A DNA stretch of 64,000 nt. Origin: Girardinichthys multiradiatus (taxonomy: Eukaryota > Chordata > Actinopteri > Cyprinodontiformes > Goodeidae). Below the pieces are notes generated by a model. The model saw only the letters and a list, made by a program, of their open reading frames with translations. It was not told the DNA's origin and made no database searches. A program made the translations under genes and the position numbers. The stretch lies in NCBI RefSeq assembly GCF_021462225.1, contig NC_061805.1:50829360-50893359 (forward strand), read 5' to 3'. Below, in pieces: positions 44,778-56,692 of this stretch. Positions within the stretch are counted from its first letter, which is position 1. Every line of letters starts with the position of its first letter.

Positions 44778-47700
44778 ATGTTTTACTGTGGGAGTAGAAA
44801 TTCCCAGGAGTCCCTGAACGCAACGTTGCCTAGCAACAGCACATTCCTAGCGGCTGCTTGTTGTTCTATGAATTCCTCTAATATCACTAACACAGTAAAT
44901 ATGCAGGTAAAAGACATAAATCCGATGGCAGTGAAAACAAATTCTGATATGGCTAACAGAGCCGATACTCCGGACAAAGAACATTGTTTGTATTTGACCC
45001 AGATTCGGGTTCTGGACGAACAGTTGGAGAGGTGAGACTTATAACCACTTTTGTTTGCGGTAATAAACTGCAGCATAGATTTTATGTTCATACTGTAGAT
45101 AGATTAATCATTCAGAGGTCATAAATTAGTACTTGTTTTAAGTTTGTTAGCTGTGAGTACAGCGACCAGGTTAGCATTAGCAGGTTAGCATTAGCAGGTC
45201 AACAGGTTAGCATTAGCAGGTTAGCATTAGCAGGTCAACAGGTTAGCATTGGTAGGTTAGCATTAGCAGGTTAGCATTAGCAGGTCAACAGGTTAGCATT
45301 GGTAGGTTAGCATTAGCAGGTTAGCATTAGCAGGTCAACAGGTTAGCATTAGCATTAGCAGGTTAGCATTAGCATGCATCGCTAGGTTTGCCTCTTATTG
45401 GAAATGACAGGTTTTACTGGAGATACAGTACAGTTTAATTGCTTGTATTGGCTCATTTGTCTTGTATAACTTTCATTTTTATACTAACACAATTAACACA
45501 CAAACACAATATTAAAAAAAATGTGTTGTCATCACAATACTAGTATGAACAGTATTCATTTGGCAAATGACTGTTTGGAGTTTAATATCTGCTAGTTTCT
45601 ATAGTCCTGGTGAAGCCAGTGGCATCTTCAGCCTGTTGGTCGGAGTCTCACCGCTCAAACCTGAAGAAGAAGAAGATGCTAAACATCAGACAGTGGTGGA
45701 AGCATCACGACACCAACGAGAGAGGAAAATGTGGATTTATTGGAACTGCAATATTTAACTATAATATTACAAATTGAAATTAGTATCCTCCAGCCTTGTA
45801 ACCACTCGGGACACTGTTCTACTTCAGGTGATGGTTAAACACCATCTACTTCTCAGTGTTCACCTGCAGATTCTGCAGGATCAGAACCCCATCCCTACTG
45901 ATCATTTACAAAGTTACGTTTTTCTCCTGGTGTGTTTGCTCCTGTCACTCACATGTAAACTGTTTGTTTTTGTTCAACTGAGATTTAACAAAAACAGCTT
46001 TTTTAAGTTTAACCATGCAGACCTTGCAAACAAAGCTTTTTCACTTAATTCTGTTCCAGCCGAAAATGAGAAAATCAGTCAGATTTGAATAATTGTTGTG
46101 GTCAGTGACCAGAGAAACTGCTGTCAGCAGTAAAAGCTAATGTATCTGTCTGCATTGTACTCTGAGAGTCATTAAGGTTTAGTTTTATCTGAAACTTATC
46201 ATCCTGCAGATTTCAGCTTCGATGTGACGAAATAAAGAAACAGAACAAAGACATCGTCTTGAAGTCCAGTGCTCTGCAGAAGGACATGTACGATATTCTG
46301 GAATACCTGCAGCACTTTCTAACTGAGTTGGAGAAAGAGGAGAAGGAGCTGATGGAGCCGATGGAGAAACAGCTGGAGGATGACAGAAAGGAGAAAAAGG
46401 CCTTGGAGCTGCTGGTCAGTCAGGAGAAGCAGGAGCTGCAGGAGGAGTCAGACAAACTGAGCTCAGGGAGCGACATGCAGGGTAAGATGCTCGCTGAGTT
46501 GCAGGAGCTGCAGGAGAATCAAGATGCAGATTTGGTTTTCCTTCTTAAAAACACTGGTTTCAGATATGGTTTTAAAATGTGTTTTAATAGAGACCAGACA
46601 GGATCTCAGAAATCTGTGGAAAGCTCAGAGAATAGCTGCACTTTCTGAAAGTCTGAAGGAACTAGTGAAGGTGGTCTACATGTTGGTTGGTTGGTTTAAA
46701 GCTGGTTGCTGGGTTTTCAGGCTGTAGTGTTTATACAGAGTATCTGTTAGGCTGAGAAAGAAAACACCAGGCTGATGAGGAGGATGAGGAGGAAGAGGAA
46801 AAAGCATAGGAAATAAAATAAAAATAAAAACCATCTTCAGGCTTCAGAATCTCGAACAGGGGTCGTGTTTATAGAATATTTTCCATTTTTGGGCGTTTTT
46901 TTAAATGGTGACAGAAAAATATGAAGACCATTTGTCATTTTGACAAGTTGCAATTCACACCCCTGACCACCTGGTGGCGAGTGAGCAAATAGTTTTCTCA
47001 CTTGATGCATGACCTCGTTGGCTTCACTCTGAAAAATGTCACGGAGTTTCTTCATAAAGTCCAATAACAACAATGATGTTGATAAAAGAGGGACTGATGC
47101 AGAGGAAGAACCAACAAGTAATCAGCCCTATGGACCTCTGACCTCCACTTATGATTGTAGGTTTTTTTTTAACTAAGTGAAATTATATAATTGTCCATAA
47201 TTAGCTGAGACCTGTGGATAAAGAGCTGGTTTCTTCAGTGAAAACCAAGTGAACTTTAGAATTTACTCAGACATGAACCTTGACCTGTATGTGAGAAATG
47301 TATTGATGTGAGGCAATGCTGTGGCCTGTCTTCATGTCCTGCTTCTGACCCTCATCAGCTGCCAGGTTAGAAGATCAGAAGGTGCAGCTCATCCATCTGG
47401 AGCAGCAGATGCTGATGCAGAAGTCTTTGGACCAGAAGCTGAAACATCTGGATGATCAACACAGCGCTATGGTCATGAAACTATACACAGAGCAGAGAGA
47501 GTGAGTGATGTTACATCTACAGGTTGAATGTTGGTTTGACAGTTCTAGCTCAGCGTTCCCTGTCCACCACTCACAGCGTAGTCGAGGAGAAAAAGAAGAC
47601 TGTGATGAGCAGCATTAAGCTGAAGGTCTCAGCCATGATTGAGGAGGAGACAGCAGAGCACAGAAAGATGCTGATGGAGGTCACGTCTCTCTCAGAGAAG

Positions 47701-50700
47701 AGCTACCTGCTTCAGTGTAGCAAAACATTGGAGCAGAACAGAGTGAAGAGTCTTTGTCGAACAGTGATTAAGTTGAGGATCATGACCTACAAATTGAGCC
47801 GAAAAATCTTCAGCCTGAGGAAGGTATGAGGACCTCTCTGATTTTAATCTGGTGGGTTAATTAAGGTTTACCAACTGCTCTGTCAGACCCTCTGTCAGCG
47901 TTTGCCCAGCTGGTGTAAGGTGCTGAATCCCTATTGGCTCAGACGAACAGGGCTCTGGTGTTTTCAGGTAAACAGGGACAGACTGGGTGACACTGAAAAC
48001 AAAGCCATGTATTGATCTACTGCCCCCTGGTGCACTGGAGGGGAATATCCTGTTCTCACTGTCTTGGCAGCTCGGCATCAGCGCCGTCTCACAGAAACAT
48101 AATAAGTTATAAACCAGTTAGAAAACTTATTCATTCATGTCCATCATGGAGACACTCTTGGAGAGCAGCCTGCATATCTCTGGTGTGTTCAGATACAAAT
48201 TTCCTCCTTAAAGATCAAATAAATACTCAAACCTTTTTTCTTACAAAAATCCTCGTTATGTAGCAACTTATCAACACATTAGAGATCAGCTGCTGCTGTT
48301 TTCTGTTTGGAGTTCACACACAGCAGCACGGAGGCGACCCGGCAGCGCATCAGTGATCCATGCGTGCAGAAAGAGCATCCAAAAGTCCTACAGGAAACCC
48401 AGTAAGATTCTGCTGGAGTGCCGACTCCCTTTCTGCTCCATTATCGGGCTGCTTCGAACAGAAATACACTTCTTGGTGCATAGCAACCAAAACTGTTAAA
48501 ACCAAATTAACGACCCTCAGTTAACCGAGTGGCTCAATTCAGATTAATACATAGAAGCAAATGTCATCTCCGGGCATCAAACAGGACAAACAGATGCAAC
48601 TTCTACACAAATATAGAATGAATTAGTCCAGTCAGACAGATCCACGCTCACCTGCATCAGTTTGATCCTTGTTTTAATGCAGTTAGATTTATTGGTGAAG
48701 AGTTTTCTGTCTAAGTACGCCCAGCTGACGGCTGATTTTCAGCAATCCCTCCTCCTTTGCTGCATCGTTGAGACCAGATTCGTTTTACTTTTAAAGTAGG
48801 ACAGTTTAATAAAATACAATAATATTTGTCAAAAAAGAATAATCAGGTTAGCAATATCTTAAATAAATCTGTGGAGAGGAAAACAGTCTTCTGCTGTTAA
48901 TCTTTTTCATTTTACATGAAACAGATAAACCCTCTAAGCTGAAATATAGCAGAATATCTTCTATAGTATCGTGTTTTTTAAATGAAACATATTTAAACAA
49001 TCTTTAGGAATTAGTGATGCTGGCGAAGAGATGCAAACTGCTGACGGGTCACATAGAGGAGCTGCAGAGCTCCACTGAGAGCCTCCAGGCTTACAAAGAG
49101 GCCTACAGGTAAGAGCTTCAGTTCTTCACTGCGTGGACATCACAGTCAGAGTCACATTAAGATTCATTAACAGTGCAGATATGATGTTTTATTCACCTTA
49201 AAGTCCGGTTAGAAACATGTGACAACAGTCCTAACTCAGTTCATACAAAGGCAGCTTCTGGACAAGAACCAGAACCAGTTTGATCAAATGTTCCATCTCC
49301 AGACAGTGCCTGACCTCAGTGTCCGAGGAATGTCGCCAGAGAGCGTCCGTCGCCGTTCTGCTGGAGGAACGCCTGCAGAGGGAGAGGAGCTGGGTGAGGA
49401 AGCTGGAAGGAGACCTGAGGAGAGCCACCTCTGTCCTCACAGCCATCGCTACGGTAACAACATGAAGCGATCCAGAAACATCTGATCAGAAGATTCTTTG
49501 GTCTTCCCATTATCTGACCTGAAACAGTTAAAGTCACAGTTTTAAATTGTTTTCTATTGGATTTTAATCCAGGCACTCGAATTATCCGAGGAATCTTTGT
49601 ATTTTGAAGTTTTGAAGTTTTGAAGGCAAACCTGTCATGACACCAACAAAGCTTTTATAAATAAGTCTTTAATCTAATAAATATGCATAACTATGAGAGA
49701 AGCCTTGTTTTTATGATCATTTGCTGTGACCTCCTTCCACTGTAGGACCCAAAGAAGATCCCAGGAGCTCAGGTGAAGATGCACAAACTTCTGCAGGTCC
49801 TGGACACCAGTGAGCTGCAGGAAAGAGGGAGCAGCCTCAGTGAGTCCTCTGGGAGTATCAGTGGAGAACTGAAACCACAGACCCCAGAGGTGGAAGCTGC
49901 CAGGTATGGACATCAGTCTGTTCCTCAGTAACACATGAAAACAGTGATTTAGACTCTGTAGATGAGCTGTTTCCTCACAGCTTCACCATAAACTGGGTCA
50001 CGACTCAGAATCAAGGACTAACAGTGCACAACTTGCTCAACAAGGCTAAAAATGACTCTTCATCCTGTCTACAGCACAGACACGGAGAACATCTCCAAGG
50101 ATCCTCTGTTCCTGATGGCCAAACTCAGACCAGGGGACCTCTGGCTTGTTCCTGGACCCACATGGGAGCCCAGAGGTGCTGCTCCGTCCCTCAGCAGCCA
50201 GGCGCCTGGAAGAAGGTAGCTCTGAGTTTGGCTGTAAGCTCACATCAGGTTTTTCCATCTGGAAGCGAAAACGTTTTGCCGGTTATCAGCGTTATCAACA
50301 TCTAGAGCTAATTATCATGTGCTCTAAATAGCAACTGTGGCTCAGGTGGTAGGAGTTCGTTCTGTAACTAGCAGGTTGCCGGTTCGAACCCCCGCTCTGC
50401 CCGTCTCACTTGTTGTCTTAGTGGAAGACACTTCACCCACCTTGTCTGCTGATGATGGTCAGAGGACCCGGTGGCACCGATTGTACAGGTCCTTCTCAAA
50501 AAATTAGCATATTGTGATAAAGTTAATTATTTTCCATAATGTCATGATGAAAATTTAACATTCATATATTTTAGATTCATTGCACACTAACTGAAATATT
50601 TCAGGTCTTTTATTGTCTTAATACGGATGATTTTGGCATACAGCTCATGAAAACCCAAAATTCCTATCTCACAAAATTAGCATATTTCATCCGACCAATA

Positions 50701-53037
50701 AAAGAAAAGTGTTTTTAATACAAAAAACGTCAACCTTCAAATAATCATGTACAGTTATGCACTCAATACTTGGTCGGGAATCCTTTTGCAGAAATGACTG
50801 CTTCAATGCGGCGTGGCATGGAGGCAATCAGCCTGTGGCACTGCTGAGGTCTTATGGAGGCCCAGGATGCTTCGATAGCGGCCTTTAGCTCATCCAGAGT
50901 GTTGGGTCTTGAGTCTCTCAACGTTCTCTTCACAATATCCCACAGATTCTCTATGGGGTTCAGGTCAGGAGAGTTGGCAGGCCAATTGAGCACAGTGATA
51001 CCATGGTCAGTAAACCATTTACCAGTGGTTTTGGCACTGTGAGCAGGTGCCAGGTCGTGCTGAAAAATGAAATCTTCATCTCCATAAAGCTTTTCAGCAG
51101 ATGGAAGCATGAAGTGCTCCAAAATCTCCTGATAGCTAGCTGCATTGACCCTGCCCTTGATAAAACACAGTGGACCAACACCAGCAGCTGACACGGCACC
51201 CCAGACCATCACTGACTGTGGGTACTTGACACTGGACTTCTGGCATTTTGGCTAATTTTGTGAGATAGGAATTTTGGGTTTTCTTGAGCTGTATGCCAAA
51301 ATCATCCGTATTAAGACAATAAAAGACCTGAAATATTTCAGTTAGTTTGCAATGAATCTAAAATATATGAATGTTAAATTTTCATCATTACATTATAGAA
51401 AATAATGAACTTTATCACAATATGCTAATATTTTGAGAAGGACCTGTATAGCAGCCCCTCTTCTGTCAGCCTGCCCCAGGGCAGCTGAGTGGGTGGATGA
51501 CAGGTTGTAGCGTAAAGTGTTTGGAGTTCTTGGAGTAGATAAAGTGCAGACTGTTTTAAATATAGGAGATAAATTAGTTCCTGTCCAAACTCAGTGTTTA
51601 AAAATGATTTTATGAAATGTTTACAGTGACGATGGGTCCGACAGGTCTGAGGTAGATGATTGTCACCACAGTCCTGCTGTTGCTTTAATCCAAACCAGGC
51701 TGCTGTCTGAAGATCAGAACACAGACTGGACCTGGGAACACATTTCTGGTCATTTAGAGAGGAGGTTCCCTCAGGTTCTGGTCTGGCTCTCTCCAGATAT
51801 TTCTGTATGAAATGAAATATGAAAACCAGACTAACAATCATCAGGAGGACCCACAGCTCACATCAGAAATATTATATATCATTTTTACTAAGAAATCCCA
51901 GTTTTATTCCTTCTTCAGTTCTGAGACTTCTGCTTTTAAATACTGGTTCTACTACCATAAATACACATTAAATATAAGATTCACCTTATTTTATACAAGG
52001 GATTAATTTTACCTAAAAACATGCAGAGTAGGTAACATGAACCATGTAGCGTCAGACCATTTCAGAACCAGAACTGGCTTTATTGGACCTAAAACAAGGA
52101 ATTTGACTTCCAGCGCCCACAGCTTCCAGACATTAAATGCAAATAAATAAACCTTAGAGGAAATAAAAGACATGTAGATTTATGTACAATCAAATTTAGT
52201 TTTATATGAAAGAAAAAGAGAAAGCAAAGGCTGTGGTTCCCATTAGTCTCCCAGCAGAGGCGCTGGGACAGAGACTACCTGTAGAAGAAACTGTCCCCTG
52301 GGAGGGGGAGGTGCTCGTCACGTTTGGACCCTGTTCTGGTGGGATGGCTCAGTTTCTTCATGTTTATGCTAGAAAACCCAGTTTTAACATTTTAGCGTCT
52401 GACCCACATAAGTTTAACGGAAACCTGCAGCACAGACGTTCACAGATGTCACTGATGGTCCAAATTAATGAGGAAACACCTGGATTCAGACCTTTGGGTG
52501 CAGTTCCTTGTCTTTTTACTGCAGACACTCATGAAAGCTTAAACTTGACATTATTCATCACATCATTTATTTCTGTGGGAATATTTTCTCCATTCTTGTT
52601 TATTTAGAGGTGCCATCATAGCACCTGATCTCCTGTGAGTTTGTTCTTCCTTTTTCACTTCGTTGCAGAAATGTTCACATTTCAGTTGTTAAAATCTGCA
52701 GATGAGCCCATCGCTCCAACCTACAAGGATTTACAGCAGAACCAGAACCATCTGCATCATCTCGGCTCTGTAGATTAGAGTGCCCTTTGGACCAACTACC
52801 TTTGGCAGTTTAATCCGTAAATGCTGTGATCAGACGTGGAAGCATTTTAAACTGGTCCCAACATCACATTACTGGGAATGAAAAGAAATCTTCAGTAACA
52901 AACATGTTTTAAAAACCAGTTCAGCTTAAAGTGAGAAAGATGGTTTCAGAACATCTCCTTGTTTCTGTTGCAGAGTGAAACTGCCTCCAATCAAGCAGAG
53001 TCTTTGGCAAACAGCGCTGAGGGAATGGATGGGATGA
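44778..53037 (+). CDS. cfap157: Cilia and flagella associated protein 157, nine exons
   Basis: Coiled-coil protein of motile cilia and sperm flagella; CFAP157 acts at the basal body/axoneme in multiciliated and sperm cells (family knowledge). Exons with GT-AG ends and consistent phase: 44778-45031, 46210-46482, 47366-47500, 47577-47823, 49008-49108, 49303-49453, 49746-49903, 50075-50215 and 52974-53037. The CDS is 1,524 nt, about 507 residues; the human protein is about 520. Recognition rests on several collinear blocks: LYLTQIRVLDEQLERFQ near the N-terminus, LVMLAKRCKLLTGHIEELQ mid-protein, RASVAVLLEERLQRE, and LRPGDLWLVPGPTWEP near the C-terminus. Nearly all of residues 70-390 is predicted coiled coil, rich in Glu, Lys and Leu. 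The acceptor of exon 3 could instead be at 47,359, but only 47,366 keeps phase. The start is uncertain because an X-box sits inside exon 1; in-frame ATGs at 44,868 and 44,901 may be the real starts. Confidence 0.88.
44825..44837. promoter_or_regulatory. RFX-type X-box
   Basis: GTTGCCTAGCAAC is two RFX half-sites (GTTGCC and the complement of AGCAAC) with a one-base spacer. RFX factors activate ciliary genes through such sites, usually close to the transcription start. It falls within the longest open version of CFAP157 exon 1, 43 bases before the in-frame ATG at 44,868. Confidence 0.65.
45168..45373 (+). repeat. Higher-order minisatellite in CFAP157 intron 1
   Basis: It is built from a 14-bp unit AGGTTAGCATTAGC and an 8-bp spacer AGGTCAAC. 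The order is 14+14+8, again 14+14+8, then twice 14 variant (ending GGT) +14+14+8, then a 20-base expanded unit and a final 14. The period therefore changes from 36 to 50 bases along the array. Confidence 0.95.
45380..46209. other. Rest of CFAP157 intron 1
   Basis: Intron sequence. Open frames at 45,567-45,758 and 45,774-46,088 have no splice context that fits the gene and are not called. Confidence 0.5.
50333..50485 (+). repeat. tRNA-derived SINE, 5' part (split by Tc1 copy 3)
   Basis: The head TGTGGCTCAGGTGGTAGGAG is an A box and GGTTCGAACCC the B box. The body continues TTGTCTTAGTGGAAGACAC and is interrupted at a TA by the Tc1 element. The remainder resumes at 51,447. It lies in CFAP157 intron 8. 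Confidence 0.85.
50486..51446 (-). mobile_element. Tc1-like transposon, copy 3, internally deleted
   Basis: Both termini are present (CAGGTCC at 50486, GGACCTG ending at 51446) and TA flanks both sides (50484-50485 and 51447-51448). The element is only 961 bp. The transposase frame, on the minus strand, is joined at about 51,251 (TTTTGGC) directly to the inner part of the other terminal repeat (TAATTTTGTGAG), removing the N-terminal half. It is non-autonomous but both ends are intact. Confidence 0.95.
50763..51250 (-). pseudogene. Tc1 transposase, C-terminal half only
   Basis: From the deletion junction at about 51,250 down to the stop at 50,763-50,765, the frame is open and keeps the second Asp (HDLAPAH) and the Glu (PIENLW). 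It lacks the DNA-binding domain and the first catalytic Asp. The ends PTKY match those of the copy at 57,426. Confidence 0.9.
51447..51590 (+). repeat. tRNA-derived SINE, 3' part (continues from 50,485)
   Basis: It resumes TAGCAGCCCCTCTTCTGTCA, then GCCCCAGGGCAGCTGAG, GGATGACAGGTTGTAGCG and an AAAGTG-type 3' end. Joined across the TA it restores the body of one SINE. A segment of the usual body seems to be missing between GCAGCTGAG and TGGGTGGATG. Confidence 0.75.
51600..52973. other. Rest of CFAP157 intron 8
   Basis: Intron sequence. The part at 52,070-52,200 resembles the edge of a dispersed repeat (GAACTGGCTTTATTGGACC). The open frame at 52,206-52,607 is not supported as an exon. Confidence 0.5.
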
Positions 53038-53154
53038 TCTGCAGGCCTCACTTCTGCACCAAGGAGTTTCTTTCTTAGTTAAGATCTCATCACTTAAAAC
53101 AGAAACAATTTCTTCTCAAACCCAAGTCAAAAAACATCAACATCAAGGAAACGG

Positions 53155-53160
53155 AATAAA
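53155..53160 (+). promoter_or_regulatory. Probable polyadenylation signal of CFAP157
   Basis: AATAAA 118 bases after the CFAP157 stop codon. It is the first canonical hexamer downstream and so probably sets the transcript end. Confidence 0.6.
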
Positions 53161-53179
53161 AAAAGGTTGATTTTGCACC

Positions 53180-54475
53180 AGCAGAGGGAGACATTTCCTG
53201 AGATATTTCTACAAACCTGCCACTGTTGGCAGCTGATGTGTTTTTGCTCTATGCTTAAAGTTAATGATGCAAGGCAAGGGACTGTCCTCTGTCCCAACGT
53301 ACCTGTTCAGGAGGAAGGATTGCTGTAATTGGGAGGATTTCCATGGATTTTAACCATGCTGAGAAATAACTGACTTTGACTGCATTGTTTGAAAACTGGG
53401 AAGCTGCAGTTTTAGGTCTTCCCTTCTGAATAAATGTTTTTATGTTGTCTTGAAAGTACACCAGCTTTAGGGTAAAAAAAAACATTCAGTTGCATTTCTT
53501 CTCTTTTTCATATTAAGTCATTAGCCAACTTTAACTTTTTACACATCATTAATTGCATATGTTGAATATATCCAGTGAATGTTGAGTAATTCTGTTGGTA
53601 AATGTTAAACAGAACAATAGCTTCTAACTGGACCTGACCTGATTTAACAGAGTTTTTAGATTTCATATTGATTTGCTGCCACGTCCTTTTTGTGTCTGCT
53701 GGGTTGCACCTAGACACACATTTATTGCTCATAGACTATATTATCTTTTTGGGACGTTGAATAAGTGTAGAGTCAAGGATTCATCTTTAATTCTCCATCG
53801 AATCACACTCACACATTATCATGGTCTCTGCCACGCTAACTCGCACTGTTTTACAGCAGCAACAGTATTGCTTTTCTTCTTAAATATGTGCTGATATTCT
53901 CCATATGCTGTCATCAATATTTCTAATTCCATAGGTGAGAACTTCTTGTTTCCTCCCGTTGCCATGGTGAATCATGTTATCTGCCTTCCATTGATCAGGG
54001 CTTCTTATTTACGCGCCCTCATGCTGAACTCCTGGTTAACTCGACTCAGAGTTGAGTAACCTAAGTGTTACTTGTTCTGTTGAGTTTCACAGAGCAGAGT
54101 AGGTCTACTCAGAGCTCTTTAACCCCGCTTTCTGAAACGGCGTACAGGTGTTTGGATTCAGGTTATATTGAGCTGCGGTTGCCACTAAATACATCCTGTA
54201 TTAATTAGTACTATGTACTTTTCAGTAACGTTTTATATGCATTTATTGTTTGTCCTTGTGGTTTTTTTTCTGCCTTTTTTCTGCAGGTGTAGAAGCAGTC
54301 TTCTAGGATGTTATCTTCTATTCTCTTCATCCTTTTTCTCTGTTCTTTTCTCCCTTTTTGTCCCACATGTATCGCTTTCTTGCTTCTTTTTTCCCTTTCA
54401 TTTCCATCTCCATTGCAATTGAAATAATCCCACTGCAGTTTCTAATAAAGTTTTTAATTTATATCAAGAGGAGCA
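53180..54475. other. Stretch without recognised gene
   Basis: Intergenic, with T-rich pyrimidine patches at 54,240-54,420. No exon was recognised. Confidence 0.4.
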
Positions 54476-54479
54476 TTAT

Positions 54480-54825
54480 AGCTAACGCTGCAAGGCTCCT
54501 CTTGTGAAAGTAAATCTGTTGGGTTTCTTTTTGGCACTCAGACAACAATTCTGAGTCACTCTGCCAGAAAAGGTGGGAAAAGCTCAACAAGCGGATAAAG
54601 AAAGCTGATCATTGGACCAAGAAGGACCAAGACTGTCCTACAACAACAGTGTCTTCAGTCAGAGGCTTCTTCAGATCTGCTGTAAGACAAACCGCTACAG
54701 GAGATCCTTCCTGCCCACAACCATCAGCTTCTACAACGGCTCTTTGAGAAAACCTTCATAATGAGCTACAACATTTAATTTCCCTTCGGGATTAATAAAA
54801 GTAGTTTTGAATTGAATTTGGAATA
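54480..54825 (+). mobile_element. Non-LTR retrotransposon 3' end, family uncertain
   Basis: It contains the 3' coding end and UTR of a LINE. Segments such as CTGTAAGACAAACCGCTACA and CCACAACCATCAGCTTCTAC recur widely in fish LINEs. The tail is TTTCCCTTCGGGATTAATAA followed by TTTTGAATTGAATTT. Neither the RT nor a full frame is present. Confidence 0.55.
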
Positions 54826-55019
54826 AAAAAGGTTAAAGAAAGTCTTAATTTACTAGTGTTTCATGCAGATTTTTGTCCAGAAGATACACATCAGCCATAA
54901 TCTTTTGACCAACATCCACCACTTGACATGTTGATCATTTTATCTCCACCACCAGGTTCATTTTTCCAGAAGAAACAAGACACCACAGAGACACACAGCA
55001 CAAACCACCATGGACACAC

Positions 55020-55215
55020 TCATGCCTGAGGACCGTTTAGAAGGACCAAACAGACCAACAGTCGTGTTTTTGGACTCTGGAAGGAAGCTGGAGAACCCAG
55101 ACAAGCACAGGGAGAACCTGCAAATGCCAGGAAGACTCCAGGCTGGGATTTGAATTCAGGACCTTCTTGCTGCAAGGCCACCATGCTGCCAACTGCTCCA
55201 CCACGCAGCCTCATT
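55020..55215 (-). repeat. SINE-like repeat, minus orientation
   Basis: Read on the minus strand from 55,215: GAGGCTGCGTGGTGGAGCAG, then CAGCAAGAAGGTCCTGAATT and the body. Same family as 5,875 and 15,531, diverged. Confidence 0.7.
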
Positions 55216-55219
55216 ATAG

Positions 55220-56690
55220 AAACATCTGGAATAAATGATGGTGAACGTACTGAACTGATCTTCTGATGATCAAGTTCAACATTTAATAACATTTAATCTG
55301 GAAAAGAGTTTGAAATGTAAAATGTGTAACAATCTCAAACAGCAGGTCCAAGATTTAAAACTAACAAAAAATAAATCTACATAATTCAGTTTCATCAAAT
55401 CAAACATCAAACCTAGGAAACTAGCATTCATTCTGAACTTTATTTAGATTTAATACAGAAGAAAGTTATTTTAAGAGTCATAAATACATAAAACATTATT
55501 TTCCAGTGCACAGTAAGACAGGCCGGAGCCTCAGACAAGATAAAAACAGGACGGACAGTACACAGTGTTTTAGGATCCAGAGTGGAACAGACCCCCATTC
55601 AGAACCAACAATGAAGCTGGTTTCTGATTTTAGATCACATTTGATATTCAAAACAGTTACTTTAGAAACCCTTCGACTCAGATGTTCATTTGGGACTATT
55701 TTAATGTCAGATGAAACTGAATCAAGCAGGGTTCAACATACAGAATGTAAACGGGCTTTCTGATTCTGGCACCAGGCCGGTTCAGCCTGCATCTCCAAGA
55801 CCCCTGCAGCAGTCTGAACGCTCTGAAAACCACACAGGGTGCAAACCCTGAGTTCATCTTAACAATTGAAACCATTCTAACCTGTCTAGGTTAGAAACGT
55901 CAGAGAACCAAACTAAGAAGAAGGAGGAGACTTTAGAAGCCAAAAGAGAAGCGTTTTCCCTGCAGCTTCGCCACTGACCTCAGACATAAAGGTCACTGGA
56001 ACATTTCTGTGAACAGATGCATTGATGCTTTTTAATACGCAGGCAAATCACAGATCTGCAGAGAGAGACCCATCTGTGCAGGTTGAGGTAATAAGTAGTT
56101 TGACTGAACAGAGGAACCAGTTCACAGGTTCTCTGTGGTCCTCTGTCTGAAGGTCACAGAACAGATGGAGCTCAGCTCGTTTGCATGATTTCCATTAACA
56201 TTTGATTAAAAGAGTCAATAAACAACAGTCTGTCTCTGAGTTTTCATTTGTAAAAGGAACCGGTGCCAGAACCAACCAGTAGGAGAACTTGAAGAACAAA
56301 GTGCTGCGTTTGAAGCGAGGTAAAGAAACTAAAAACATCTTCCAAACCTGAAACATTCCTGAAGTGATAAAGTGGAAGCAGATCAGTGGTTTAATGTTTG
56401 CTATTTATAGCTTCAGCTGGAAGGAAACTAGACTGACTTTGATCAACCATCTACTAGATGATCAGGGTCCACCGCTTCCCAGCTCACGTTAGTTTCTATG
56501 ATTTAAAATTTAAATAAAAAATCTTTCTGCATCGGCAACTTCAAAGTTCTGTATCAACGATTCTGAGTTCTTGCAAATCTGGATCAGCTGAACTTCATGA
56601 TGAAGAAGGAGGAAGTTCCTTGATGGGTTTAATGTGTTGTCCTCCAATCAGATGTAAAAGGCAGACAGGAAGTTATGTAAAGTCACTCGC
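55220..56690. other. Downstream flank of the minus-strand membrane-protein exon
   Basis: It may include the 3' UTR of the exon at 56,693-56,945, since an AATAAA on the minus strand lies at about 55,440. Otherwise non-coding. Confidence 0.35.
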
Positions 56691-56692
56691 AG

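Noticed and set aside
50333..50405. tRNA gene
   Set aside because: The A and B boxes are present, but the cloverleaf cannot be completed and the sequence continues into a SINE body. It is a tRNA-derived SINE head.
52206..52607. 133-codon open frame in CFAP157 intron 8
   Set aside because: It does not fit the phase of the gene, lacks splice signals, and is preceded by repeat-like sequence.
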